Below are positions 32,309-44,326 of a stretch of DNA of 64,000 nucleotides, piece by piece; position 1 is the first letter of the stretch; every line of letters starts with the position of its first letter. Source of the stretch: Pseudofabraea citricarpa (lineage: Eukaryota > Ascomycota > Leotiomycetes > Helotiales > Dermateaceae); NCBI GenBank assembly GCA_029641185.1, contig JAPWGK010000011.1:992001-1056000 (forward strand), read 5' to 3'. The notes under the pieces are model-generated. The model did no database searches, had not been told where the DNA came from, and was given only the letters and a program-made list of their open reading frames with translations. The position numbers and the translations under genes are program-made.

Positions 32309-34982
32309 GCTCTGACGAACTAATGGAGATATGGTCCGAGGGGGACCGATGAATGCTTAATGGGCACACAATTCAGGGGCAGTCCTGGCTTTAACAAGCT
32401 CCCCTTGTTTCGATTACGTAAGTCAGCCGTTGACCAACCACAACTCCTTTATTGAACGATATAGATATATATGGAAAAACAAGTCTGATATATACAAAAC
32501 ATGCATAGTATTGATTACTATTACAAAATCTATCATGCCGGGTCATTATAAAAGTTCTCAACAAGGAAACATTAGAAGACTGCGTTTCGAATTTCCTGTT
32601 GCATTGCCATCTTACATATTCTCCGAACTTTTGTTCATCTCGTTTTCACTGGCTTCCCTGTTATATCTGACCGCTTGCAGCTGTTCACAATTATTCATGT
32701 CTATCGACTTTTCTGATCAGACTTCTTGTGGATTTGAACGATACTCCCATTCTGTTTCTCCCCCTCCCCATGGATATCGTTGGAGAAGCTGTGCCGAGCT
32801 CATCTAACGCCTTTTGACGATTCTGGCTATTCGATTAGATTGCAGACAACATTAAGGATATTAGGCTCATACGGTGAGCTGTCTTGGTCATAAGAGACCT
32901 TCCGGAATTGTACCGGGATAACTTGCAACGTGAGCAAGGCGACGGGACACGTTGAGATCACAGAGAATTCAGACTGACGTCGATTCAACGCTGTCAAAAT
33001 CCGAAGGGCAATGAACGAAATTCTCATTAGAGCTGGATTGCCTCTCGATGTATGATACAGCAAAGTCCTTGGCAGTTTTGTGTGCTCTGCCACTCGCAGG
33101 CCCTGGGACATTGACGGTGATGTAATGAATGGCGATCCGAAATTTCCTTTATAGATTGAGAATATCCTTATGAACCATGACGTAACGATAAATATGAGTA
33201 TCGGAAGTAGGTCGTTAGAAAAGGAGGAGAATAGAGAATGGTTGGAGCTGCGCGGCGCGTCCGGGGAACCTCTCGGATAGTTCTACGAGGTGCGCGGCTA
33301 CGGCGTCAACGAAGACAGGTCTTTTAACTTTGTATTAATTCATGTTGTAACTACCCAGATTTGGTCTAAAGAATGCCGAACAGGAACCTGCTTTTGCTGA
33401 ATAATGTCCTAAGGTTCTTACCGAGCTCGCTTGGCCGTCCCTGAATAGCATCCTGCTTCTCCGCTCAGCTAGCCTCTGCCAGATGACATGAGCTTCATTA
33501 AGAGCAAGAAGAGAGGCTTGTATTTATAGTCAGAGTATGGAGGAGATTATCCTTGGCAAGTTTTATATTCCCTATTATGATCTTCTTACGATAATAGACA
33601 CAAGGGGGGCAAGCATTTTGGCGTTGGATCGCTAAAGCCTGAATCTATTCTTCTGCCCAGGTGGTATAATCTTAAATTAGCATAGTACTAGCTGTAGAAC
33701 TACTTGATTTTATTATTATATATAAGCTAGTTAGCTGGATTATACTACAGAATAGAAAATTAATTAAACGAAAAAACAGGGAGATTTTTATTTAAGAATC
33801 TAAAAGATAAGGTTAGATAAAACACCTGTGTAATAAAAATGATTTGGAACATAGTATCCTATGACTTCTATACTTAGGATACTCTTTTTCTCAAAAATAC
33901 TCATCTTAAGAGAAGTTATTCCTTATAAGCTAGTTCCTGTGATAAATACTCCGCCTATAAAAACTAGTATATTAAACGCTAAATATAAGCAGAAAAATAA
34001 TCAGGGAATAAAGAAAAATTCAGCTTTATACCGCCGCACCACGCTTATGTGGACAGCAGAGGCTTTTGATCTTTAGGACTGAGAACACAGCTGAAGGTAT
34101 TATGAGGGTTTATAATCTTAGGATCTCAAGATTCTCTCTAGTAAATGATATCTATCTAAAATGCATCTAAGATAGCCGCAAGCCCTAAGAATAGGGCCAG
34201 TTATTACAAGTTTCTAAGTTCTCACATGTGTAGATACTGTCGGCTAAGGTTCTCACTGGTGCCGATTACGTTTGATCGCTTAGAGTCTGTGGCTTCTGAT
34301 ATAGATATTCAGTTCGAGCCACCGTGGTTTATATCAATAACATGTTCAGTTATAATTGTTTATTCTGTTCAGAAATGTTGGAAATCGTGATAGCTTCCTC
34401 GAAAATTGATAGTCTCGCTAGACTTATCCACTTTCCGACCCGACTGGCGACGGCACGAGTTGAACTTCGTAGAATAAGATCTGTAAATTTGATGAAACAT
34501 AGCCTGGTCAATATATTAGTGAGCTGCTGTGATAAGCTCTATATAAATTATTATAAAAAGAAAACCTGGGGAGGACGAGAACTTGTGCGCCAATGAAACA
34601 CCGGCTTGTAGATGTACCCGATAAAGGCTTCAAGGCGAAAGAAGGCTTGTGTTATGGCAGCGGAGACATAATGGATAGTTCTATTCTGGCAACGCAACAT
34701 AAGTGTATGACTTCTATCAACCGGTTCACAGAATGCAAATTGCTCATTCGAGGTTGTAATGAAAGTCGCGCGTCGCTAAAATGCTAACTTCTGTGAAGTA
34801 AAGGAGAAATAAGAGAAAATGGAAGCATACAAAAGCATATGGCACATTTATCATATGGCAGCAGTATTACTTGATCAGGATTCTATTATGCTATGATTCT
34901 ATCAAACTGTGATATACTGTCATAAATTCATCAGTCTTCGCAAACCCATATCTTAACTACTTTTTTTTCTTTCTTGAATGAT
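32309..34982. other. AT-rich, gene-free block
   Basis: The left 1 kb has mixed composition with a few meaningless frames. From about 33540 to 34960 the sequence becomes very AT-rich with many TTA, TAA and ATA words and stops in all frames, like a mutated repeat relic. No terminal repeats or transposase motifs could be recognised. Confidence 0.45.
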
Positions 34983-36615
34983 CTAAACAGCAGACTTCTC
35001 TGGCACAGCGTGGTCGATGTGAGAAACTTCACCGCCAGTGTGACCAAATACGCCAGTCTCAAGGGTAACACCCTTCTCAGTAAGACCCATCGATGAGGCG
35101 AAGGTATCATGAGGAACCCACTTAGCCGAAGTTCTAGGAGAAGACTCCTCCAACATCTTGTCGACCTGTTCGAGGGAAAGACCCTTAGTCTCAGGAACCA
35201 AGAAGAAAGCGAAAAGTCCGGAAATGCAGCAAAGTCCTCCCCACATGAAGAAGATATTGGATCCGAGGTTGGCCTGGCCCTTCTCGGTACCGACGAGGTA
35301 CGGGGTGATGACTCCAATAATGCAGTTCCACATCCAGTTGGATGCGGTAGAAAGTCCAATACCACGGGATCGGATGGGGAGAGGGAAGATCTCTCCGATG
35401 ACAACCCACGCACATGGACCCCAGGTGGTGGCGAAGAAAGCGATATAGATACAGATGAATGCAATCATAGATGAAACAGCTGGCTTGTTATCGTTCTCCA
35501 ACTTGCCAGCGGTATCGCCGACAACACCGACAATCAATTGAGCGACAACCATTCCAACAGCTCCCCAGATGAGAAGAGCACGACGCCCAAACTTCTCAAC
35601 GGTGTAGAAGGAGATAGGAGTACTGCATACATTGACCAAGGTAGTGATCAACGAGATCAAGAAAGAATCGCTGATCGTACCAAGGGACTTGAAGAATACA
35701 GTTCCGAAGTAGAAGATGAAGTTGACTCCAGTCAGTTGTTGCATCATTTGCATGAGTATGCCGAGGAGAGTTCTGCGGAGGTTGGAGGCACCGTTGTTGA
35801 TGGATCCGGTGAAACAGTTGGTCCATCCTCCCATATAAGAGGTCTGGGGGATAACAGATACTTCGTACTCATGATTGGCAATGATCTCTGCTAGTTCGTC
35901 CTGAATATATTGTGAGTCTACAGGTTGACCACGAACCGAAGCGAGCGCCTTGGCAGCCTGCTCAAGCTTTCCCTTCATAACGAAATATCTTGGTGACTCT
36001 GGAAGGAAGAAAAGTCCACCGGCTAAGATGATAGCCCAGAGGAATTGAACGGCGATAGGAATTCTGTATGATCCGGTATCGTCGCGGTTCTGAGTCGAGT
36101 AAACGACGCAATTAGCGAGGAGGATACCGATTGTGACACAGAATTGATAGCCTGAAACCAGGGCACCACGGACTTTCTTTGGAGCAATTTCAGACATATA
36201 CAGAATTACTGTAAAGAATTAGCTTTGTCTTTGAACGTTGGTTTGATTGAAAAACGAATCGAGTCACGTGGTGTGAAGAAGGATGTATTCGAGCGATATG
36301 ATATTGAGAGGAATATGATGATTGAGAACTTACTGATGGCAGAAACGAAACCGACACCAAAACCAGCGATCAAACGACCGACAACCATAAGTGCAAGACC
36401 AGTGGAAGCGACCTCGAGAACACATCCAATAGAGAAGATACCAGAGCCCATAATGATAGTCCATCGGCGGCCAATGAAGTCGGCAACATCACCTCCAATA
36501 ATAGCGCCGAAGAAAGTACCAGCGGAAAGAATAGACGTAGTTAGGGATTGGTCTCTTGCGGGAAGGTGGAAAGCTGCGACGGCGGCGGCATCATCTGGGT
36601 CGGGATAAGGTAGAC
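34983..36615 (-). CDS. MFS sugar/quinate-type transporter, 5' end missing
   Basis: Two exons are firm: 36615-36334 and 36208-34983, joined in phase ('FVSAI' to 'ILYMSEIAPKKVRG'). Major facilitator sugar porters move hexoses or related compounds with protons. Family signatures are 'DFIGRRWTIIMG' (loop 2-3 GRR), 'GRLIAGFGVGFVS', 'FLPESPRYFVMKGK' (PESPR), 'QQLTGVNFIFYFGT', 'EKFGRRALLIWG' and 'VPETKGLSLEQVD' (PETKG). The model starts at 'GLPYPDPDD', which in relatives is the loop after the first membrane helix. The expected first helix and its 'GYDSGYI'-type motif are not found upstream in any frame I read. The open frame continues to 36988, but the extra residues are hydrophilic and unlike the family. 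The gene is therefore either 5' truncated or rearranged, or has a distant first exon. Confidence 0.8.
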
Positions 36616-39600
36616 CTGTATATGACTTGTGCCGCCAGTCAACGACCCACTGTGCAATGTCAGGGAGTGGGCTGTCGCCGCAGACACTGCCAAACAGTGG
36701 CCGATAATTCTTCAGCGACGCGACATCTCGGTCCTTTTGAGGAGTCGTCCCATCGGCCAACATCTGATGTCCCCCGCTGCCCACTGGCCATGAGCTTACC
36801 AACGCGGTGGAAATCATCAACTCGTGGTGAGAGTGGATTCCTGCGCTGCATCTCCAGCCGAAGCGTGGAGGATGGGGCTTTCTTTTGCTGTACGGAGAAG
36901 AACTTACCCCCCAAGATGGGGTTTCATGACCCATCATAATTCCCAGATCTTGGTTTCTTTGTTTTTCTACTCGGGTCTTCCCAGTCACCGACTTGTCGCC
37001 TCGAGGAACAAGTCGGGAACCTCGTCCACGATGGATGAAGAACGCCGGAAGCGTCCACTTTTCAACGGCTTTGCCGTGCGCAACTGACCTCTGGACTTCT
37101 TCTACCCCTTTGTCCCTTTGCGAGCTTTTTCACACCAGACCAGACCACCTCGGCAACTGGTCATAGTTTTACGACTATCGAATCACTTCTTCACAGCAGA
37201 CATCTATTCGCAGGCTAGAAAGCTCTAGAGCAATCAGGTTGATCTAGATTCCCGACTCGATTACGACCCCGATTTTCATATGGTTGGCGGGGTTTATGAC
37301 AGCTCCAACGTATTCGAACGCGTCACACATTCCCACCACTTTACTCTTTGCCATCAATCATCATCAACAGTGAAAATACATTCAAAGGATTCAAAAAGTT
37401 CGAACGAGAGGTGTTAGCGCCAACGATAAGAGAGGATCATCAACGCGTGTCGGACTTCAGGGCTTTGGTTTGAAGTTTTCGTCATGATTTTTCCTTTGGC
37501 GGATTCCCCTCAGGAGGATGTGGAGGCTTGCGTATTCCTCTGGATGTCAAGGAAGGAATGCAATATTGAAATATTTGTCCGGGAACCCTTACCAATACTT
37601 TTCTATCTGTAGTTCAATTTTCACCATGATTCACGATAATTCAGCTGAGACGAAACGGCCGATCGAAGGGCCGAAATCAATGATGAAGCGTGCGGCGCAA
37701 TTTTTCCATTCGAAAAATGAGGCATCTCAGACAAGCGTCGCGCAATATTCAACTGGTACAATAATCCTTGCGTGGAAGTTATCATGATAAGACTTCTCCA
37801 GATCCTCAAGTGACGGGATGGGTGTTAGCGAAAGTTTGGAGAAGGGCCATGCATTTTTCATGCACGCGGTTGAGAAGGCCCGATAGTTACAGTCTTTTCT
37901 GGTTCCCCCAGCGCCCCAGCCTCCAGGTCGAGCGAGTGGCGATGGAGATGGGGAATTGGGGACGATCCAAATTCCGAAAATCTGGGGTTTGAAGAATCGG
38001 CCCTATTTTGTGCTGTGCGTTATGCGAAGAATTCGTAGGCGGTCGCGTCACGAACTATGCGTATAATATTGGGATTTCGTCTTAAGATATTGTCGTTGCA
38101 CGTTTCAAGTCTTTTGGTCGTTCAGTTATGCGCTATGTTTGGCTGTTTTCTTGTGCCGAGTGCAAGTTCATCAGTCTCACACGACACACGTTGTCTGTAT
38201 ATTGAAAAACTTCTGCCAGGTGATCAAAAGAAAAGGGTAGAAAACAGTTCAAAAAGCTGACTATTCCTCTTTCTACGAACACCCTCAAAAGTGCCACTCT
38301 TCCAAGTGTGCAACCCCAAAAGCTATTCCAATTGGTCAAGTGCCGCAAAGAGACGTCCAGCAGTGAATACTATTAGTGTATGCTTTTGTAATTGAAGATA
38401 AATCATCATGATGGGCCAAATGAGAGGGAAAGAAACCCAAAATTCGACACTAGGAACAATTACCATTGAACGCCTCCCACTCCCAAGAAATTTCCTTAGT
38501 CTGCAATACATCTAGAGTGTTTACGCTTTGGAGGCCTTCGCCAAAGATCTTTCTTAATTGCTGCCTTTTGATGAGAGATGTGGAAGAGAATCATATGAGA
38601 AATTAGACCAAATTCTGGTGCTGGTTATCAACTGTAAGAAGAATCGCAATCTGCTTTTGGGAGCATTATGGATCTTCAGTATATCAGATCAAATGGACAT
38701 AATTCTTCCGTTTTCTTTGACAAGCTCATAATTGATCTTGGTTCTTTTCAAAGCCAAGTTTGAGGGGTTGTTTCTTGCCTTGGGCAGATGCATATTACTT
38801 GAATGAAACTGTCGGTATCCTTACGGTTCCAAAAGGTCACCCCAGTTATTCACTGGTATGGCACGTATTGAAGATGGATAACTATACGAGATATGCGAAT
38901 CGACTTGATCGCCATCATCTTGGAGGTTGATATCGACGTCAAGAAAACAAACCAGGAAGCCTGGCATAAGAGTTTGTGTCACGAACCTTCAAGTTGAAGA
39001 GAGGAGCAACTGTTATCAGCGTTGGTAACAGCTGTTCTTGCTAATATCATACCGCAATAGTATAGGAAGGAAGCTCAAGACGTACTGATCAGTGTCTGTA
39101 TCTTTATAACATCCAATACGTGCCATACCAGTGAATAACTGGGGTGACCTTTTGGAACCGTAAGGATACCGACAGTTTCATTCAAGTAATATGGACTCTG
39201 GCAAAGTTGCTGCCATTTTCTCTGATAAACCCAGAGAAGACTTTAAGAACATACTCACCATCAGGTATTTTGGGAAAACCATAAGACCAATAGACGTTCA
39301 AATCCGCTGATAGCGAAAAGAAAAATAAATCGTGTCATTAACGACGAGATACATTTGCCTATGCCCGATAAGGTAGAAGGAATTGAGGAACGAGGTAGAT
39401 AACGAGAGAGTCGAGGAGAGGCGCGGCGCATATAATATCGGAATAAGAGATCCATAAACACTCCTCGCTTCACGAATACATATCTATTTTTATTACAACA
39501 CAAAATATTATACTTACAAGCCTAACCAGATATGCCTGCCACTTGCCCTGCTTTTCACCTAAACTCAATTTATGCTCACTGCTCCTAGTAATATCAGACA

Positions 39601-40149
39601 TATTAGCAAATTTTCTTGCTCTCTTCTCAAGCATGTGCACATTGTTAGGCGTTAAGTCTACAATTGGATCGACTCTGGGAATCGAAATTACGATAGGAAT
39701 CGACTCTGTGATCGGTGGGAATAGACTCCACGACTTCTCGAGAAGTCTATGGCGTTTTCCCGTCCTTGGCCTATCGATTTATCATGTTGAATTCTTGCTG
39801 AAGATTGATCACTGCCTCCGATCTTGGTTTTAGTAAGTGAACAATCTTGCTGTTAAACTTTCCAGTAATGCGCGCCACACCAGTTAAGCCTTTGCCCCAT
39901 CTCGATGAGTGAGCGCCGATATGAGGGATTCAAATGAAAATAATGCTGTAGGTCGCTTCGAGAACCACATTGAGATGTCCTTCAACAGCTCCACGGCATA
40001 TGATAAGTGTCTAGACATTGCTCAGCAACTTGAAACATCGCTCTGGATGATTATTTTACCTCCTCAACAACTGGTTCCCTGAGGCAGCGAGTAACAAATA
40101 CAACTGGCAGATCCTCTATTTTGTAGCTCTGTGTAGCGCAGCCAGCTCG
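36616..40149. other. Gene-poor region upstream of the transporter
   Basis: No gene is supported. The part at 36616-36988 is open on the minus strand but does not resemble transporter sequence. A perfect 80-base inverted repeat occupies 38791-39193 (listed separately). Frames at 38057-38260, 39261-39503 and 39543-39833 have no recognised domains. Confidence 0.4.
38791..39193. repeat. Perfect 80-bp inverted repeat with 243-bp spacer
   Basis: Bases 38791-38870 are exactly the reverse complement of 39114-39193, with no mismatch in 80. Identity stops abruptly at both outer ends. The spacer has no long open frame. The structure could be a foldback or MITE-type element, with TA dinucleotides just inside each end, or the source of a hairpin RNA. 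Perfect arms imply a recent origin or ongoing conversion. Confidence 0.85.
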
Positions 40150-40335
40150 CTAGCTAAAGGCTTTTCCATGGTCTCTTAGGTTAGCCGATGCCCTGGGGAG
40201 ATCAGTGGGCAATCGCATTTGAGGCCAGAAACCTTTTGACTCTCTATGGCTCCATGTTGTGTCGCAATTTCCTGTCAGTCCATGAACGAAAACTATATTG
40301 TCGAACAGAGTTAACCGTGCTACCTGAAAATACAA
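40150..40335 (-). pseudogene. Alpha/beta-hydrolase (DUF676-like) N-terminal scrap
   Basis: This 61-codon frame reads 'DNIVFVHGLTGNCDTTWSHR' and then 'GFWPQMRLPTDLPRA', the opening strand, oxyanion loop and FWP segment of the lipase-like domain often found at the N-terminus of fungal STAND and ankyrin proteins. After that the similarity ends and a stop follows, with no nucleophile GxSxG downstream. I read it as a 5' fragment of a lost gene. Confidence 0.5.
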
Positions 40336-40879
40336 AGTATCGAAGTTGCTAACTCGAAGATCGAATCCTCTGGGTTCGCAAGTGGAACAAGAAAATCATA
40401 TTACTCATAGTTCGTGTGAATCTTGGACATTTTGGGTTATGAATAATTAAAAATGGAAGGTCTCTCGTTTTTACCTCAAAAAATGGCCCCCATCGTCAGT
40501 ATCTTGGCAACAGCTCATGATCAAGCCACGGCGCTTACGCAGCCTTGCGACGACTGAAGAACTGTCACAACCCAAATGTTTCACTCCCTTCCCAACAACA
40601 TCATGATTCTAAGTGCCCATTCTTATACTTGTCAAACTGACCAAAACTTCTCGACACATTGCACTGGCCAACGAGAATCATTCATATAGCTACACACAGC
40701 AAGAGATGCCGGAACTAATACGCGGTATCTCACGTCTCAACCCCGACTTGCTCGATCCTGAACAGGTTGAACAATATACACCTCGGCCAGTATCTTGGTT
40801 TTTTGAAGTGGAAAATGGCCACAAGCCATGCCATTCCGCGACAGCCATTGAGGGGGTCTCTTCCGGCCCCTAATCGTGA

Positions 40880-43800
40880 ATATTCTGGGAATTCCAATAC
40901 TCGAGGGAGAGCCTCGTATATTGGAGGCGGGCAGAATGCTGGAAGAGATATCATAAGTGCGTATACCACTGGAGACAAGCGTCGACGTTTATTGTCATAC
41001 TTACCAGAACTTTAGATATCTTTGCCGAGGTGGTATACTATTCCAGAAAAAGAAAAGAGGCACCTACCCCAGAACAGGAATTAGAGAAGCAAGCATGGCG
41101 CGACTTCAAGCAATCGTTGAAGGGGTTGGGGTTGGACTTAGTTGCTCTCAATGAACACCAAATAGATCTTCTTTTGGAAGCAATTTCTCGAATCACTGGA
41201 GCACACGCCGATCGAGAGCGAACAGAGGAAACAGGCCCAGAATTACCTGTACCGGGTTCATTTCCATCCGAGGAAGATCAAGAAGAATGGACAGACTCTT
41301 CATACTCCTCAGAAGACTCCGGGTCTATTGATGGAGACACCGGAGAGGCTGCTTTTCGCCAACAGAGCGTTGATGGATTCGGAGGTGGACTTGCCAATTT
41401 TGGAGGGCATGTAATCACTGAAGCTCAAATTTCTACACTGCAAAATCCTCTTGAAAGTATCCGACATCATTATTCGAGCGAGCTGGTTCCAGTGCCCAGA
41501 GGAAATGTTGGGCCTCCCACTTCGTCGTATGGCCGCAATGAAACTGGGATAGCCGTGGTTCCGAAACCCCTTTTCTCTGTTGGTCAATACTCTCATGAGT
41601 TATCATCATACGAGTACCCTGAAAACCTTTTAGCACTGCCCTCCAATCTGGATCAAACTGAAACACCATTTATTAAGGCCGGATGGACAAAAGTACAGAA
41701 AGAACTCAAGCAAATTGGCGTACGCGTTAAATTTGTACCAGATCAAGGGCAAACTTTTTCACCGTCTTTCAGCAATAGAGAACTACAGAGTTTCCGCGAA
41801 TGGTGCCTAGCATCAAAGTCAAGCTCAGATGAGCTTGATAGTTGGTGTACAGAAGAAGCGAGACCTTTCATTCGAGCAGTGCGAGATAATGATGAGATTG
41901 AAGTGAGAATATTGCTGTTCCGAGGCACCAACGTTGATACCTTACTGATCAATGGAATGTCGGCACTTCACATCGCCGTTGAAAAGAAAGCACTTCCAAT
42001 AGTCAACCTGTTGATGGACTTTGGTGCATCTATTGAGATGGATGGCGACCTTCAGGTTACGCCTTTACATCAAGCAGCAGCAGGAAAAGATCACTTTGAA
42101 ATAGTGGACGCACTCTTAAGTAAAGGTGGCAGAGTCAACTTACGCGGTGCACAAGGTTGGCAAGCAATTCATGTCGCCACTCGATGGGGACATACGTCGA
42201 TAATCAAGGCTCTTTTGGGAAAAGGAGCTGACATCGAGGCGAAGACGGATTTTGGTGCTACTCCACTTTTGATCGCAGCTTCAGGGAACCAGACAGCATG
42301 CGTCCAATACTTACTAGATCAAGGCGCAGAAGTTGATGCAACGGACGTCTATGGAATCACGGCACTGTTTCATGCCACGTTTCGCAACTCTATAGCCACT
42401 GTTACAGCTCTTCTTGATAATGGTGCACTCATTCATCATCTGGACAGAACTCAGGCAACTGTGTTGCACCATGCCATAAAACATGGATTTCAAGAGCTTG
42501 CGGAGTTGTTTATGAGTAGAGGTGCACTGGTTGATGCTTGCGACTACCTGCGTTATACACCACTTCATATAGCGGCGTCACAGGGTCCTGTTAATCTTGT
42601 TAAATGTCTTCTTCGCTACGGAAGTTATGTTGACAGTCTCAATACAGATGGGAACACTCCACTCCACCTGGCAGCTGTGCAGGGAAGATTCGACATTGTT
42701 GAGATATTGTTACAGAACAGTGCTTCAACAAAATTAACCAACTCATTTGGAATGAGTCCGTTGACTCTGGCAATTTCCAGCCTACACTATCCCGCTATCA
42801 AATTGCTTCTAGATGACGGCGCTCTGGTAGACAACGAGCTATGTCCGCCTCCAATTTGGCTTGCGATTCAGAGCAGTCATAATAACTGGTTGTTTTCGTG
42901 GTTTCAAACGGACCCAACAGAAGCTATCATCAAACTTTTTCTAGAAAGAGACATCAGGATTGACAGGCCAGAGAAAACCACCCAGATGAATGCCCTCTGC
43001 TTGGCAGTCGAAAGAAACAGCATGTCGCTTGTTAATCAACTTCTTGCGTCTCGACGGTGTGATTTGGAATCGCCATGTGGTCCTCGACGCGCGAGTGCTC
43101 TCCATTTTGCAGTGAGTGTGCCAATGGTTGATATACTGATCAAAAACGGTGCAAATATCAACACTCCAGATTCTCGGGGTCTGACGGCTCTTCACGTTGC
43201 AGCTATGTATAACAACTTTGAGATTGCTGAATTCCTGCTTGCAAATGGGATTCATTCTGATCTCGTAGATCATACTGGGTCGTCCGCGATGCTTCTAGCA
43301 ATTGTTTGGGGTAGCTACGAAGTTGTAAATTTGTTGTTGGAATGGAGACATGGTTGGATAAATAAAGAGATCGAATATGCTTTGCGCTTCAGGTGCAAAA
43401 TTTCAGATGTTCAGTCTGAAATCAACAGGAAAATGGCCCAGGCCTTATTGTCGAAAATTCCGTCGCTTAAAATGCCAATGGAGCTCACACAGGACTTTTC
43501 CCGTCCAGTTTCTAGCACTTCTTCATATTACGGAGATTATGCTAGGAACTCGAATAATTATGAGATCATATCGAATTCAACAATTCCAATTCTGGATTCT
43601 GGACCATCACTCAGACACGATTTGCTAGGACTTGACAAGCATACCTCATTTCCAAATTCTGGGCCACAGCATACAGATGAAAGGCCCTTGCGAGATGAAG
43701 ATATTGCTCGGTCAACTAGAACACAAGCCCAAGAGGCCGTTGAGTCCGAAACAATCGTTCCCGAAGTTCCATCATCAAGTCATGGTCCTGAATTGGGGTT

Positions 43801-44326
43801 CAAAAGTTATAAGCACCCTACAGTGGAAGACGATCCCAATGATTTCAGTAACCATGGCGAATCGAGTAGCCATCGCGAATCGAATAACCATGAGTTCAAT
43901 AAAGATGGCAAGTCCAACAGCCATGAGACCAACGATGTTGAAGATACCCTCAGCTTAGAAAAGTCAACGAGTCCGGATGCAGTTCTCGCTGACTCGTCAA
44001 TACCGACCCAAGATGAACAGAGTCTTACCATACCAAAACCTGTCGACGAACCAGGACCTCAGAGGGAGCAACATGCTTTAGAATTCATTCAACACCCATC
44101 TGAGCCAGAACCAGTGATTAATCAGCAAGGTCCTCAACATGATCAACGCGCCTTAGAACAAGCGCTTGCAGCGGCTATCCCGACGGAAGACAATCCATCC
44201 CAAACAAGAAGAGGGAAGAAATCATCAACGCCACGGACCACAAAGCGTAAACATGGCCAGCAAAGCCGATCCTCAAATACGCAGACGCCACAACGTACTA
44301 ACATTTGGAATCGAATGTTCAAATGA
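40880..44326 (+). CDS. Large ankyrin-repeat protein (5' end incomplete)
   Basis: The frame is open from 40880 to the stop at 44326, about 1,148 codons. It has no ATG until roughly residue 360, so a start exon must lie upstream (unresolved). Residues about 40-110 read 'TLDIFAEVVYYSRKRKE' and 'AWRDFKQSLKGLGLDLVALN', a helical N-terminal region. Residues about 340-830 hold roughly a dozen ankyrin repeats with the TPLH pattern, for example 'TPLHQAAAGKDHFEIVDALL', 'TPLHIAASQGPVNLVKCLL' and 'TPLHLAAVQGRFDIVEILL'. The last third is disordered, rich in Ser, Glu, Asn and His, with a short repeat of 'SSHRESNNHE' type, ending in a basic tail 'RGKKSSTPRTTKRKHGQQ' that could be a nuclear signal. Ankyrin arrays mediate protein binding; the partner is unknown. 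Confidence 0.8.
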   Translation: MFWEFQYSRESLVYWRRAECWKRYHKCVYHWRQASTFIVILTRTLDIFAEVVYYSRKRKEAPTPEQELEKQAWRDFKQSLKGLGLDLVALNEHQIDLLLEAISRITGAHADRERTEETGPELPVPGSFPSEEDQEEWTDSSYSSEDSGSIDGDTGEAAFRQQSVDGFGGGLANFGGHVITEAQISTLQNPLESIRHHYSSELVPVPRGNVGPPTSSYGRNETGIAVVPKPLFSVGQYSHELSSYEYPENLLALPSNLDQTETPFIKAGWTKVQKELKQIGVRVKFVPDQGQTFSPSFSNRELQSFREWCLASKSSSDELDSWCTEEARPFIRAVRDNDEIEVRILLFRGTNVDTLLINGMSALHIAVEKKALPIVNLLMDFGASIEMDGDLQVTPLHQAAAGKDHFEIVDALLSKGGRVNLRGAQGWQAIHVATRWGHTSIIKALLGKGADIEAKTDFGATPLLIAASGNQTACVQYLLDQGAEVDATDVYGITALFHATFRNSIATVTALLDNGALIHHLDRTQATVLHHAIKHGFQELAELFMSRGALVDACDYLRYTPLHIAASQGPVNLVKCLLRYGSYVDSLNTDGNTPLHLAAVQGRFDIVEILLQNSASTKLTNSFGMSPLTLAISSLHYPAIKLLLDDGALVDNELCPPPIWLAIQSSHNNWLFSWFQTDPTEAIIKLFLERDIRIDRPEKTTQMNALCLAVERNSMSLVNQLLASRRCDLESPCGPRRASALHFAVSVPMVDILIKNGANINTPDSRGLTALHVAAMYNNFEIAEFLLANGIHSDLVDHTGSSAMLLAIVWGSYEVVNLLLEWRHGWINKEIEYALRFRCKISDVQSEINRKMAQALLSKIPSLKMPMELTQDFSRPVSSTSSYYGDYARNSNNYEIISNSTIPILDSGPSLRHDLLGLDKHTSFPNSGPQHTDERPLRDEDIARSTRTQAQEAVESETIVPEVPSSSHGPELGFKSYKHPTVEDDPNDFSNHGESSSHRESNNHEFNKDGKSNSHETNDVEDTLSLEKSTSPDAVLADSSIPTQDEQSLTIPKPVDEPGPQREQHALEFIQHPSEPEPVINQQGPQHDQRALEQALAAAIPTEDNPSQTRRGKKSSTPRTTKRKHGQQSRSSNTQTPQRTNIWNRMFK

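Noticed and set aside
34931..36939. Overlapping plus- and minus-strand frames of 76-177 codons
   Set aside because: They are antisense or shifted shadows of the MFS transporter, which has the conserved family motifs.
40340..40375. tRNA-like string with GATCGAATCC and GGGTTCG
   Set aside because: No acceptor or D arm can be folded on either strand; the resemblance is limited to about 30 bases.
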